Shown here piece after piece: positions 15,392 to 24,777 of a stretch of 56,746 nt of DNA. Source of the DNA: Pseudomonas sp. ANT_J12 (lineage in GTDB: Bacteria > Pseudomonadota > Gammaproteobacteria > Pseudomonadales > Pseudomonadaceae); assembly GCF_008370045.1 (NCBI RefSeq), contig NZ_VOBN01000032.1:1-56746 (forward strand), in the 5' to 3' direction. Within the stretch, counting starts at the first letter, position 1. Every line of letters starts with the position of its first letter. A model generated the notes under the pieces. It had not been told where the DNA came from and searched no databases. It saw nothing but the letters and a program-made list of their open reading frames with translations. The position numbers and the translations under genes are program-made.

Positions 15392-16789
15392 CTAGGCTAC
15401 GCACGCTGCCTCGGCCGGGTTGTTCACCAAGCGCTCAAGGGTCGTGCGATCCAATAGTTCTGTGTCCAATTTGATGTAAATCGCCGCTTCGTCTGCGACG
15501 ACCACTGCATCTGTTACCCCTACGACGGCCTTCAGGCGCTCGACCAGACCCGCTTCGCGGATCGCCTCGGGCGACAATGGCAAGCGCAAGCTCGTCACGT
15601 AGGGAGGTTCGCGCATGGTAACAGCAAAGGCCAGCCAGAGGGCAGCCAGGCCGGCGCATCCGAGGAAGACAACCGACAAACCGCCATGCTGGAATAGCCA
15701 ACCACCGAGGATCCCGCCCAGCGCCGAACCGAGGAACTGGCTGGTGGAATAAACCCCCATCGCCGTGCCTTTGCCGCCCGCCGGTGAAACCTTGCTGATC
15801 AACGATGGCAAGGACGCTTCCAGCAGATTGAACGCGGTAAAGAACACCACCGTCCCGATCACCAGAGCCCGCAAGCTGTCGCCGAACTGCCAGAAGAATA
15901 GCTCAGTGAGCATCAGCGTCGCGACGGCGCCCAGCAAAACTCGTTTCATTTTGCGTCGCTTCTCGCCATAGATGATGAACGGGATCATGGCGAAGAAGGA
16001 AATCAGCAGCGCGGTCAGATACACCCACCAGTGCTGCTCTTTCGGCAGCCCGGCTTTTTCCACCAGGGCCAGGGGCAATGCGACGAAGCTCGACATCAAC
16101 ATCGCATGCAACACAAAAATGCCCAGGTCCAGGCGCAACAGGTCCGGGTGCTTGAGCGTCGGGATCAGCGCCTGGCGCGCAACGCCGGACTCGCGATGCT
16201 GCAGCGGCCCGGTGGCGCGCGGCACCATGAACATCACGATGACGATGCCGAACAGCGCCATGCCGCCCGTCGCCAGGAACAACCCGGACAGGCCGAAGGC
16301 GCGGGTCAGCAAGGGGCCGACCACCATGGCCACCGCGAACGACAGACCGATGGTCATGCCGATCATGGCCATGGCCTTGGTGCGATGCTGTTCCCGGGTC
16401 AGGTCCGACAGCAACGCCATGACCGCCGCGGAAATCGCCCCGGCGCCTTGCAGGACGCGTCCGGCGATGACGCCCCAGATTGAATCGGCATTGGCCGCCA
16501 GCAGGCTGCCGAGGGCAAAAACGATCAGACCCAGGTAAATCACCGGGCGCCGACCGATACGGTCGGAAATGAAACCGAACGGAATCTGGAACAGCGCCTG
16601 GGTCAGGCCGTAAGCGCCAATCGCCAGCCCGATCAGGGCCGGGGTCGCTCCGGCCAGGTCCATGCCATAGGTCGCCAGTACCGGCAACACCATGAACATG
16701 CCAAGCATACGGAAGGCGAACACCAGAGCCAGACCGCTGGCTGCGCGGGTCTCACTGCCACTCATGCGTTCGCTGTTGGGATCGTGCAT
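15392..16789 (-). CDS. MFS transporter of the YajR type (C-terminal YAM domain)
   Basis: A 465-residue inner-membrane protein with about twelve hydrophobic segments. It carries the major-facilitator motif A as GFISDRIGRRPVIYLG after the second segment and a drug/proton antiporter-like motif. The last 65 residues, after a PPYVTSLRLPL linker, form a small soluble alpha/beta domain (GVTDAVVVADEAAIYIKLD), which matches the YAM domain of E. coli YajR. The substrate of that group is not established. The gene is followed 9 bp later by ssb, so ssb may be partly read from its promoter. Divergent from uvrA. Confidence 0.88.
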   Translation of the reverse strand: MHDPNSERMSGSETRAASGLALVFAFRMLGMFMVLPVLATYGMDLAGATPALIGLAIGAYGLTQALFQIPFGFISDRIGRRPVIYLGLIVFALGSLLAANADSIWGVIAGRVLQGAGAISAAVMALLSDLTREQHRTKAMAMIGMTIGLSFAVAMVVGPLLTRAFGLSGLFLATGGMALFGIVIVMFMVPRATGPLQHRESGVARQALIPTLKHPDLLRLDLGIFVLHAMLMSSFVALPLALVEKAGLPKEQHWWVYLTALLISFFAMIPFIIYGEKRRKMKRVLLGAVATLMLTELFFWQFGDSLRALVIGTVVFFTAFNLLEASLPSLISKVSPAGGKGTAMGVYSTSQFLGSALGGILGGWLFQHGGLSVVFLGCAGLAALWLAFAVTMREPPYVTSLRLPLSPEAIREAGLVERLKAVVGVTDAVVVADEAAIYIKLDTELLDRTTLERLVNNPAEAACVA

Positions 16790-16914
16790 GGAAAAACCTC
16801 ATGTGAACCGGCGGCGATTCTACCAGTCCCATCGATTGACGGGGTATATCGCGACGCTATGACGCGCATAGATGACGCAGTCTTCATGTAAGCCTGCGCA
16901 CTCCGTATTTGATA

Positions 16915-16930
16915 GTGTGCATCCATCCAG
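16915..16930. promoter_or_regulatory. Possible degenerate LexA (SOS) box
   Basis: GTG-N10-CAG followed by TA lies between the transporter and uvrA. The LexA consensus is CTG-N10-CAG, so one key base differs. uvrA and ssb are LexA targets in many bacteria, but this match alone is weak. Confidence 0.25.
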
Positions 16931-16980
16931 TATTTGGCCGTATACTCCTACGTTTTCGACGCCCGCCGAGCGAGGCCACT

Positions 16981-19815
16981 TTGGACAAGATCCTGATTCG
17001 TGGGGCCCGAACCCACAACCTGAAGAACATCGACCTGACCCTGCCACGGGACAAACTGATCGTCATCACCGGCCTGTCCGGATCCGGCAAGTCGTCCCTG
17101 GCTTTCGACACGCTGTACGCCGAAGGCCAGCGCCGCTATGTCGAATCGCTGTCGGCCTACGCCCGGCAATTCCTGTCGATGATGGAAAAGCCTGACGTCG
17201 ACACCATCGAAGGCCTGTCGCCAGCGATTTCCATCGAGCAGAAGTCGACCTCGCACAACCCGCGTTCGACGGTCGGCACCATCACCGAAATCTACGACTA
17301 CCTGCGCCTGCTGTACGCCCGCGTCGGTATTCCGCGCTGCCCGGACCACGACATTCCACTGGAAGCCCAGACTGTCAGCCAGATGGTTGACCTGGTGATG
17401 GCGCAACCGGAAGGCAGCAAACTGATGCTGCTGGCGCCGGTGATTCGCGAACGTAAAGGCGAGCACCTGTCGGTCTTCGAAGAACTGCGTGCCCAAGGTT
17501 TTGTGCGGGCGCGGGTCAACGGCCGGCTCTGCGAGCTGGACGAGTTACCGAAGCTGGATAAACAGAAGAAGCATTCGATTGATGTGGTGGTGGACCGCTT
17601 CAAGGTCCGCGCCGATCTGCAACAGCGTCTGGCCGAGTCGTTCGAGACCGCGCTGAAACTGGCGGACGGTATCGCCCTGGTGGCACCGATGGACGACGAG
17701 CCCGGCGAAGAGATCATCTTCTCCGCCCGCTTCGCCTGCCCGATCTGCGGCCACGCCATCAGCGAGCTGGAACCGAAGCTGTTCTCCTTCAACAACCCGG
17801 CCGGCGCCTGCCCGACCTGCGATGGCCTGGGGGTTAAGCAATTCTTCGACATCAAGCGACTGGTGAACGGCGAACTGACCTTGGCCGAAGGCGCGATTCG
17901 CGGCTGGGACCGGCGCAACGTCTATTACTTCCAGATGCTCGGGTCGCTGGCGTCCCATTACAAGTTCAGCCTCGAAGTGCCGTTCAACGACCTGCCGGCC
18001 GATCAGCAGAAGTTCATCCTGCACGGCAGCGGTTCGCAGAACGTCGACTTCAAATACCTGAACGACCGTGGCGACATCGTCAAACGCTCGCACCCGTTCG
18101 AAGGCATTGTGCCGAACCTGGAACGCCGCTACCGCGAAACCGAGTCCGCCTCGGTCCGTGAAGAGCTGGCCAAGTTCCTCAGCACCCAGCCTTGCCCGGA
18201 TTGCCGTGGCACCCGTCTGCGTCGCGAAGCGCGGCACGTGTGGGTGGGCGAGAAGACTTTGCCAGCGGTCACCAACCTGCCAATCGGCGACGCCTGTGAG
18301 TATTTCGGCGTGCTGAAGCTGACCGGGCGCCGTGGTGAGATTGCCGACAAAATTCTCAAGGAAATCCGCGAGCGCCTGCAGTTCCTGGTTAACGTGGGTC
18401 TGGATTATCTGTCGCTGGATCGCAGCGCCGACACGTTGTCTGGTGGTGAGGCTCAGCGTATTCGCCTGGCCAGTCAGATCGGCGCAGGTCTGGTCGGGGT
18501 TCTGTACATCCTCGATGAACCGTCGATTGGCTTGCACCAGCGGGACAACGATCGGTTGCTCGGTACCCTCAAGCACCTGCGGGACATCGGTAATACCGTG
18601 ATTGTGGTCGAGCACGACGAAGACGCGATTCGTCTGGCGGACTACGTGGTAGACATCGGCCCTGGTGCCGGCGTACATGGCGGGCACATTGTTGCTGAAG
18701 GCACCCCAGCCGAAGTCATGGCTCACCCGGATTCGCTGACCGGGAAATACCTGTCGGGCCGAGTGAAGATTGCCGTACCGGCCAAACGTACACCGCGTAA
18801 CAAAAAGCTGACCCTGTCGCTCAAGGGTGCTCGCGGTAACAACCTGCGCAATGTCGATCTGGAGATCCCTCTGGGTCTGCTGACCTGTGTGACGGGCGTG
18901 TCCGGTTCGGGCAAATCGACGCTGATCAACAACACGCTGTTCCCGCTGAGCGCCACGGCACTCAATGGCGCCACGACCCTTGAAGCTGCCGCTCACGACA
19001 GCATCAAGGGCCTGGAGCATCTGGACAAGGTTGTGGACATTGACCAGAGCCCGATCGGTCGGACGCCGCGCTCCAACCCGGCGACTTACACCGGGCTGTT
19101 CACGCCGATTCGCGAGTTGTTCGCCGGCGTGCCGGAGTCGCGCTCCCGTGGTTACGGCCCGGGACGCTTCTCCTTCAACGTGAAGGGCGGACGCTGCGAA
19201 GCTTGCCAGGGCGATGGCCTGATCAAGGTGGAAATGCACTTCCTGCCGGACATCTATGTCCCGTGCGACGTCTGCAAGAGCAAGCGCTACAACCGCGAAA
19301 CCCTGGAGATCAAGTACAAGGGCAAGAACATCCACGAAACCCTCGAGATGACGATCGAGGAAGCGCGGGTGTTCTTCGACGCGGTTCCGGCGTTGGCGCG
19401 CAAGCTGCAGACGTTGATGGATGTCGGCCTGTCGTATATCAAGCTCGGGCAGTCGGCAACGACGCTGTCTGGTGGTGAAGCCCAGCGGGTGAAACTGTCC
19501 CGTGAGCTGTCCAAGCGCGATACCGGCAAGACCCTGTATATCCTCGATGAGCCGACTACCGGCCTGCACTTCGCGGACATCCAGCAATTGCTCGACGTGC
19601 TGCATCGTCTGCGTGACCACGGCAACACCGTGGTGGTGATCGAGCACAATCTGGACGTGATCAAGACTGCCGACTGGTTGGTGGATCTGGGGCCGGAAGG
19701 TGGTTCCAAAGGTGGGCAGATTATTGCCGTCGGTACGCCGGAGGAAGTCTCGGAGATGAAGCAATCTCACACCGGCTTCTACTTGAAACCGCTGTTGGCT
19801 CGCGACAAGGCCTGA
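16981..19815 (+). CDS. uvrA: Excinuclease ABC subunit A
   Basis: A 944-residue UvrA, full length. It has two ABC ATPase halves with Walker A GLSGSGKS (residues about 31-38) and GVSGSGKST (about 640), ABC signatures LSGGEAQRIRLA and LSGGEAQRVKLS, Walker B ILDEP in both, and zinc modules CPICG...CPTCDG and CEACQGDG...CDVCKSKRYN. It scans DNA for bulky damage and loads UvrB. TTG 16981 is the start (AGG 5 bases upstream, product begins MDKILIRGARTHNLKNID); the in-frame ATG 16909 would add 24 residues not seen in the family. Confidence 0.97.
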   Translation: MDKILIRGARTHNLKNIDLTLPRDKLIVITGLSGSGKSSLAFDTLYAEGQRRYVESLSAYARQFLSMMEKPDVDTIEGLSPAISIEQKSTSHNPRSTVGTITEIYDYLRLLYARVGIPRCPDHDIPLEAQTVSQMVDLVMAQPEGSKLMLLAPVIRERKGEHLSVFEELRAQGFVRARVNGRLCELDELPKLDKQKKHSIDVVVDRFKVRADLQQRLAESFETALKLADGIALVAPMDDEPGEEIIFSARFACPICGHAISELEPKLFSFNNPAGACPTCDGLGVKQFFDIKRLVNGELTLAEGAIRGWDRRNVYYFQMLGSLASHYKFSLEVPFNDLPADQQKFILHGSGSQNVDFKYLNDRGDIVKRSHPFEGIVPNLERRYRETESASVREELAKFLSTQPCPDCRGTRLRREARHVWVGEKTLPAVTNLPIGDACEYFGVLKLTGRRGEIADKILKEIRERLQFLVNVGLDYLSLDRSADTLSGGEAQRIRLASQIGAGLVGVLYILDEPSIGLHQRDNDRLLGTLKHLRDIGNTVIVVEHDEDAIRLADYVVDIGPGAGVHGGHIVAEGTPAEVMAHPDSLTGKYLSGRVKIAVPAKRTPRNKKLTLSLKGARGNNLRNVDLEIPLGLLTCVTGVSGSGKSTLINNTLFPLSATALNGATTLEAAAHDSIKGLEHLDKVVDIDQSPIGRTPRSNPATYTGLFTPIRELFAGVPESRSRGYGPGRFSFNVKGGRCEACQGDGLIKVEMHFLPDIYVPCDVCKSKRYNRETLEIKYKGKNIHETLEMTIEEARVFFDAVPALARKLQTLMDVGLSYIKLGQSATTLSGGEAQRVKLSRELSKRDTGKTLYILDEPTTGLHFADIQQLLDVLHRLRDHGNTVVVIEHNLDVIKTADWLVDLGPEGGSKGGQIIAVGTPEEVSEMKQSHTGFYLKPLLARDKA

Positions 19816-19827
19816 TCAAGGCCCATG

Positions 19828-19867
19828 AAAAAGCCCCTGTCACTTCATCGGTGACAGGGGCTTTTTT
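19828..19867. terminator. Bidirectional terminator between uvrA and ftnA
   Basis: Stem GCCCCTGTCAC / GTGACAGGGGC with a 7-base loop. It is preceded by AAAAA and followed by TTTTTT, so it can stop both convergent transcripts. Confidence 0.9.
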
Positions 19868-19879
19868 ATGTCTTGCACC

Positions 19880-19947
19880 TGTAGGAGCAAAGCTTGCTCG
19901 CGATGGCGACTTCTAAAACGCCATCGCCAGCAAGCCGTGCTCCTGCA
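19880..19947. repeat. REP pair (REPIN) of the Pseudomonas type
   Basis: TGTAGGAGCAAAGCTTGCTC and GCGATGGCG face CGCCATCGC and GTGCTCCTGCA in inverted orientation, with a short loop. This is the familiar intergenic repeat of fluorescent pseudomonads; the right copy is somewhat degenerate. Confidence 0.85.
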
Positions 19948-19955
19948 AAGCAGAA

Positions 19956-20420
19956 TCAGGTGTGCGATTGCAGGTAGTTCTCGAGACCGATCAACTTGAT
20001 CAGACCCAACTGCTTCTCCAGCCAGTAGGTGTGATCTTCTTCAGTGTCGTTCAGCTGGATGCGCAACATCTCGCGGCTGACGTAGTCCTTGTGCTGCTCG
20101 CAGAGCTCTATGCCCTTGCAAAGCGCGGCACGGACCTTGTATTCCAGTCGCAGATCCGCAGCGAGCATGTCAGGTACCGTGGTGCCGACATCCAGGTCAT
20201 CCGGACGCATGCGCGGCGTACCTTCAAGCATCAGGATGCGACGCATCAGGGCATCAGCGTGCCCGGCTTCTTCTTCCATCTCGTGGTTGATACGTTCGTA
20301 GAGCTTGGTGAAACCCCAGTCCTCATACATCCGCGAATGAACGAAATATTGATCACGCGCGGCCAGTTCGCCGGTCAGCAACGTGTTGAGGTAATCGATT
20401 ACGTCTGGGTGGCCTTGCAT
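19956..20420 (-). CDS. ftnA: Ferritin FtnA (annotated as BfrA), heme-ligand Met absent
   Basis: A 154-residue iron-storage protein. Ferroxidase residues are E18, E51, H54, E93, E127 and H130. Position 52, Met in heme-binding bacterioferritins, is Ala here (EEEAGHAD). The neighbouring protein of P. aeruginosa (PA4235, next to katA) has been shown to be a heme-free ferritin rather than a bacterioferritin, and this protein agrees with it. ATG 20420 is chosen over the 14-codon longer frame because the family starts MQGHPDVIDYLN. It lies downstream of katA, in the same direction, and the link suggests joint defence against iron and peroxide. The katA terminator stands between them, so they are probably separate units. 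Confidence 0.9.
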   Translation of the reverse strand: MQGHPDVIDYLNTLLTGELAARDQYFVHSRMYEDWGFTKLYERINHEMEEEAGHADALMRRILMLEGTPRMRPDDLDVGTTVPDMLAADLRLEYKVRAALCKGIELCEQHKDYVSREMLRIQLNDTEEDHTYWLEKQLGLIKLIGLENYLQSHT

Positions 20421-20533
20421 CGCCCTACATCTCCCTGCTTGAAAGTCTGTAGTTTGAACCAAGGCGACTGTTTGGTCACGCCGATAGCGCGATAAAAGCG
20501 AAGATATTCTGAGAAAAGTAGTTTAAATAACGC

Positions 20534-20558
20534 AAAAACCGCCCAAATGAGGGCGGTT
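20534..20558 (-). terminator. Rho-independent terminator of katA
   Basis: Stem AACCGCCC / GGGCGGTT followed on the minus strand by TTTTTG. It lies between katA and ftnA. Confidence 0.88.
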
Positions 20559-20575
20559 CTGCTTCTCGTTTAGAC

Positions 20576-22024
20576 TTAGTTAAGCTGTACGCCCAACGCC
20601 TTTGCGATTGCTTCTCCATACGCCGGGTCAGCTTTGTAGAAGTGCTGCAACTGACGATCAACCACGTCGCCGGAAACCTCGGCCATCGCTCCGGCGATGT
20701 TGCTGATCAGCAGATGTTTTTGCTCATCATTCATCAGGCGGAACAGCGCACCGGCGTGGCTGTAGTAATCGGTGTCTTCGCGATGATCGTAACGATCCGC
20801 TGCACCGCTCAAGGCCAGCGCAGGTTCGGCGTAACGCGGCGCTTGTTTCGGCGACTCTACGTAGCTGTTCGGCTCGTAGTTGGGTGCAGCACCACCGTTG
20901 CTGCCGAACGCCATGGAACCATCACGCTGATAGCTGTTGACCTGATTGCGCGGCGCATTCACTGGCAGTTGCTGGTGATTGGTGCCTACGCGATAGCGGT
21001 GAGCATCGGCGTATGCGAACACGCGACCTTGCAGCATGCGATCCGGCGACAGACCTACACCTGGAACCATGTTGCTCGGGCCGAAGGCCGCTTGCTCTAC
21101 CTCAGCGAAGTAGTTCTGCGGATTGCGGTTGAGTTCCAATTCACCGACTTCGATCAGCGGGAACTCTTTCTGCGACCAGGTCTTGGTCACATCGAACGGG
21201 TTCTCATAGTGCGCAGCGGCTTGAGCCTCGGTCATGATCTGAATGCACACACGCCATTTCGGGAAGTCACCACGCTCGATTGCACCGAACAGATCGCGCT
21301 GAGCGTAATCCGGATCGGTACCGGCCAGGCGTGCAGCATCTGCCGGCGCCAGGTTCTTGATCCCTTGCTGAGTCTTGTAGTGCCATTTCACCCAGTGACG
21401 CTCACCTGTGGCGTTGATCAGGCTGTAGGTGTGGCTGCCGAAGCCGTGCATGTGACGGTAACCGTCAGGGATACCGCGATCCGAAAACAGGATAGTGACC
21501 TGGTGCAGCGCCTCTGGGGAGTGCGACCAGAAGTCCCACATCATTTGTGCGCTTTTCAGGTTGCTTTGCGGCAGGCGCTTTTGCGTGTGGATAAAGTCAG
21601 GGAATTTCAGTGGATCGCGAATGAAGAACACCGGGGTGTTGTTGCCAACGATGTCCCAGTTGCCTTCTTCGGTGTAGAACTTGAGGGCAAAGCCTCGTGG
21701 ATCGCGCTCGGTATCAGCCGAACCGCGCTCGCCGCCTACAGTGGAGAAGCGCAGGAAGGTCGGGGTTTGTTTGCCGACGGATTCGAACAGTTTGGCGCTG
21801 GTGTACTCAGTGATGTCGCGGGTAACGGTGAACGTACCGTAAGCACCCGAGCCTTTAGCGTGTACGCGGCGCTCTGGGATGTTTTCACGGTTGAAGTGGG
21901 CAAGCTTCTCGATCAGATGAAAATCGTCGAGCAGCAGCGGGCCACGAGGGCCGGCGGAGCGGGAATTCTGGTTGTCGGCGACAGGAGCGCCACTGGCGGT
22001 CGTAAGCGTTTTGTTTTGGCTCAT
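20576..22024 (-). CDS. katA: Monofunctional heme catalase
   Basis: A 482-residue clade-3-type small-subunit catalase. The distal heme-pocket histidine lies in ERRVHAKGSGAYGTF (about residue 54), the distal Asn in DIVGNNTPVFFIRD, and the proximal Tyr in the RVFAYADAHRYRVG segment. It disproportionates H2O2. ATG 22024 with GAGGAAGAAG upstream is preferred; the longer frame from 22090 adds a 22-residue tail not seen in the family. It is adjacent to ftnA, as in P. aeruginosa, and has its own terminator. An OxyR site upstream is expected, but I could not place one with confidence. Confidence 0.95.
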   Translation of the reverse strand: MSQNKTLTTASGAPVADNQNSRSAGPRGPLLLDDFHLIEKLAHFNRENIPERRVHAKGSGAYGTFTVTRDITEYTSAKLFESVGKQTPTFLRFSTVGGERGSADTERDPRGFALKFYTEEGNWDIVGNNTPVFFIRDPLKFPDFIHTQKRLPQSNLKSAQMMWDFWSHSPEALHQVTILFSDRGIPDGYRHMHGFGSHTYSLINATGERHWVKWHYKTQQGIKNLAPADAARLAGTDPDYAQRDLFGAIERGDFPKWRVCIQIMTEAQAAAHYENPFDVTKTWSQKEFPLIEVGELELNRNPQNYFAEVEQAAFGPSNMVPGVGLSPDRMLQGRVFAYADAHRYRVGTNHQQLPVNAPRNQVNSYQRDGSMAFGSNGGAAPNYEPNSYVESPKQAPRYAEPALALSGAADRYDHREDTDYYSHAGALFRLMNDEQKHLLISNIAGAMAEVSGDVVDRQLQHFYKADPAYGEAIAKALGVQLN

Positions 22025-22220
22025 GCGATCTTCTTCCTCTGTCAGTTTTGGAACTGCCGGCTCATCGGCTTGGGACGGAGTATTGACCATTGATCAGGAA
22101 GGCTACAAATTCATTAATTTGTGGCGATCAATAGAAAAATACTACCAACGAATCCCGCTCGCATCATGACGGCGTGAACCGCAGGGAAGCTTGTATAAAC
22201 AGCGCGTTTCTTACAGGCAC

Positions 22221-22245
22221 AAAAAACCGGGCACTAGGCCCGGTT
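22221..22245 (-). terminator. Terminator behind rplQ (end of the ribosomal gene cluster)
   Basis: Stem AACCGGGC / GCCCGGTT with a 5-base loop, followed on the minus strand by TTTTTTG. Confidence 0.92.
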
Positions 22246-22265
22246 CTTCGTTTCAGACTGACGTC

Positions 22266-22652
22266 TTACTCAGCGGATACAGCTTCACCGCCAACTGGAC
22301 GATCAACCAACTCGACGTACGCCATAGGCGCGTTGTCGCCAGTGCGGAAGCCGCACTTGAGGATGCGCAGGTAGCCACCCTCACGGGTAGCGTAACGCTT
22401 GCCCAGGTCGTTGAAGAGCTTACCAACGATAGCTTTCGAACGAGTACGGTCGAAAGCCAGACGGCGGTTAGCCAGGCTGTCTGTCTTGGCCAAAGTGATC
22501 AGCGGCTCAGCAACGCGACGCAGTTCTTTAGCTTTCGGCAGTGTAGTTTTGATCAGCTCGTGCTCGAACAGCGACACTGCCATGTTTTGAAACATGGCCT
22601 TGCGGTGCGAGCTAGTGCGGCTCAGGTGACGACCACTTTTACGATGACGCAT
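22266..22652 (-). CDS. rplQ: Ribosomal protein L17
   Basis: 128 residues, opening MRHRKSGRHLSRTSSHRKAM, the L17 signature. It is a large-subunit protein near the exit tunnel. Last gene of the alpha operon, 42 bp after rpoA, with the operon terminator right behind it. Length and sequence are normal. Confidence 0.98.
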   Translation of the reverse strand: MRHRKSGRHLSRTSSHRKAMFQNMAVSLFEHELIKTTLPKAKELRRVAEPLITLAKTDSLANRRLAFDRTRSKAIVGKLFNDLGKRYATREGGYLRILKCGFRTGDNAPMAYVELVDRPVGGEAVSAE

Positions 22653-22694
22653 GGTTCATTCCTTACCAAACACAACGTTCGGTGATTACGACGA

Positions 22695-23696
22695 TCAGGC
22701 AGTCGCCTTGTCGTCCTTCTTAAGACTTGCAGGCGGCCAGTTGTCGAGGCGCATGCCGAGGGACAGACCGCGGGAGGCCAGAACGTCCTTGATTTCAGTC
22801 AAGGATTTCTTGCCAAGGTTCGGAGTCTTCAACAGCTCTACTTCGGTACGCTGAATCAGGTCACCGATGTAGTAGATGTTTTCCGCCTTAAGGCAGTTAG
22901 CCGAACGTACAGTCAGTTCCAGATCGTCAACCGGGCGAAGCAGGATCGGATCGATCTCGTCTTCCTGCTCGACAACCACTGGCTCACTGTCACCTTTGAG
23001 ATCGACGAACGCAGCCAGCTGCTGTTGCAGGATGGTTGCAGCACGGCGGATAGCCTCTTCAGGATCCAGGGTACCGTTGGTTTCCAGATCAATAACCAGC
23101 TTGTCCAGGTTAGTACGCTGCTCGACACGGGCGTTTTCCACCACGTATGCGATACGGCGAACCGGGCTGAACGAAGAGTCAAGCTGCAAGCGACCAATGC
23201 TGCGGCTTTCGTCTTCATCGCTCTGACGCGAGTCTGCCGGTTCATAACCACGACCACGAGCTACGGTGAGCTTCATGTTCAGGGCGCCGTTAGACGCCAG
23301 GTTAGCGATTACGTGATCGGGGTTAACGATCTCGACATCATGATCCAGCTGAATATCGGCAGCGGTAACCACCCCCGAACCCTTCTTCGACAAGGTCAGC
23401 GTAACTTCGTCACGGCCGTGCAGCTTGATAGCCAGACCTTTAAGGTTCAACAGGATTTCAATTACGTCTTCCTGTACACCTTCGATGGCGCTGTACTCGT
23501 GGAGCACACCGTCAATCTCGGCCTCGACTACTGCACAGCCGGGCATTGAGGACAACAGGATGCGTCGCAGCGCGTTGCCCAGGGTGTGGCCGAAACCACG
23601 CTCGAGAGGCTCGAGTGTGATCTTGGCGCGGGTTGGACTGACAACCTGCACATCAATATGGCGGGGTGTCAGGAACTCATTTACCGAAATCTGCAT
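22695..23696 (-). CDS. rpoA: RNA polymerase alpha subunit
   Basis: 333 residues. The N-terminal domain (residues 1-235) dimerises and nucleates core assembly (GFGHTLGNALRRILLSSMPG). The flexible linker and alpha-CTD (about 250-320) include RSANCLKAENIYYIGDLIQR and a helix-hairpin-helix-like LKTPNLGKKSLTEIKDVL that contacts UP elements and activators. The linker is somewhat long and acidic (EQEDEIDPILLRPVDDLEL), as in other pseudomonads. It lies between rpsD and rplQ in the alpha operon. Confidence 0.98.
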   Translation of the reverse strand: MQISVNEFLTPRHIDVQVVSPTRAKITLEPLERGFGHTLGNALRRILLSSMPGCAVVEAEIDGVLHEYSAIEGVQEDVIEILLNLKGLAIKLHGRDEVTLTLSKKGSGVVTAADIQLDHDVEIVNPDHVIANLASNGALNMKLTVARGRGYEPADSRQSDEDESRSIGRLQLDSSFSPVRRIAYVVENARVEQRTNLDKLVIDLETNGTLDPEEAIRRAATILQQQLAAFVDLKGDSEPVVVEQEDEIDPILLRPVDDLELTVRSANCLKAENIYYIGDLIQRTEVELLKTPNLGKKSLTEIKDVLASRGLSLGMRLDNWPPASLKKDDKATA

Positions 23697-23718
23697 GGAT
23701 GCACCTATTTTCTAGCCC

Positions 23719-24339
23719 TTACTTGGAGTAGAGCTCGACAATCAGGCTTTCGTTGATGTCGGCGGACAGATCACTGCGAGCAGGAACGTTCTTGAAAACG
23801 CCCGACTTCTTCTCAGTGTCTACTTCTACCCATTCTACGCGGCCACGTTGGGCACACAGATCGAGAGCTTGGACAATGCGAAGTTGGTTCTTTGCTTTCT
23901 CGCGAATCGCGACCACGTCACCAGCACGAACCTGGTACGACGGCACGTTTACGGTCTGACCGTTAACGCTTACGGATTTGTGCGATACCAGCTGACGGGA
24001 TTCGGCACGAGTAGAGCCAAAACCCATACGGTATACAACGTTGTCCAGACGGCATTCGAGCAGCTGCAACAGGTTTTCGCCAGTTGCGCCTTTCTTGCCA
24101 GCAGCTTCTTTGTAGTAGCCGCTGAATTGACGCTCGAGAACGCCGTAGATACGACGGACCTTCTGCTTTTCACGCAGTTGGGTGCCGTAATCGGACTGGC
24201 GACCGCGGCGTTGGCCGTGGATACCAGGTGCTGCTTCAATGTTGCACTTCGATTCGATCGCGCGCACGCCGCTCTTCAGAAAGAGATCGGTGCCTTCACG
24301 ACGAGCGAGTTTGCATTTTGGACCAATGTAACGAGCCAT
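23719..24339 (-). CDS. rpsD: Ribosomal protein S4
   Basis: 206 residues. It opens MARYIGPKCKLARREGTDLF and includes the S4 RNA-binding fold in the C-terminal half (CRLDNVVYRMGFGSTRAESR). It is a primary 16S rRNA binder and, in E. coli, the autorepressor of the alpha operon. The N-terminus lacks the CxxC zinc knuckle seen in some S4 forms. Confidence 0.98.
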   Translation of the reverse strand: MARYIGPKCKLARREGTDLFLKSGVRAIESKCNIEAAPGIHGQRRGRQSDYGTQLREKQKVRRIYGVLERQFSGYYKEAAGKKGATGENLLQLLECRLDNVVYRMGFGSTRAESRQLVSHKSVSVNGQTVNVPSYQVRAGDVVAIREKAKNQLRIVQALDLCAQRGRVEWVEVDTEKKSGVFKNVPARSDLSADINESLIVELYSK

Positions 24340-24357
24340 TCTTTACAATCTCCTGGA

Positions 24358-24747
24358 TTACACGCGGCGCTTCTTCGGCGGACGGCACCCGTTGTGCGGG
24401 ATTGGCGTCACGTCGGTGATGCTGGCGATCTTGTAGCCACAGCCGTTCAAAGCGCGGACTGCGGATTCACGACCTGGGCCTGGACCTTTGACGTTAACGT
24501 CGAGGTTTTTCAGACCGTATTCCAGCGCAGCTTGACCAGCACGTTCAGCAGCTACTTGAGCAGCAAACGGCGTGGACTTGCGGGAACCGCGGAAACCCGA
24601 ACCACCGGAGGTAGCCCAGGAAAGAGCGTTGCCTTGACGGTCGGTGATGGTCACGATTGTGTTGTTAAACGACGCGTGGATGTGGGCGATGCCATCAACC
24701 ACTGTCTTTTTAACTTTTTTACGAGGACGAGCAGCAGGTTTAGCCAT
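24358..24747 (-). CDS. rpsK: Ribosomal protein S11
   Basis: 129 residues with the universal S11 core: HIHASFNNTIVTITDRQGNA, GSGFRGSRKSTPFAAQVAAE, and the C-terminal NGCRPPKKRRV that contacts 16S rRNA near the E site. Second gene of the alpha operon, 30 bp after rpsM. Confidence 0.98.
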   Translation of the reverse strand: MAKPAARPRKKVKKTVVDGIAHIHASFNNTIVTITDRQGNALSWATSGGSGFRGSRKSTPFAAQVAAERAGQAALEYGLKNLDVNVKGPGPGRESAVRALNGCGYKIASITDVTPIPHNGCRPPKKRRV

Positions 24748-24777
24748 GATTAATTTCCTGTCGATTCGCTGGGGCGA

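Noticed and set aside
17545..19770. 741-codon open frame antisense to uvrA
   Set aside because: Shadow of a high-GC gene; uvrA motifs on the plus strand are complete.
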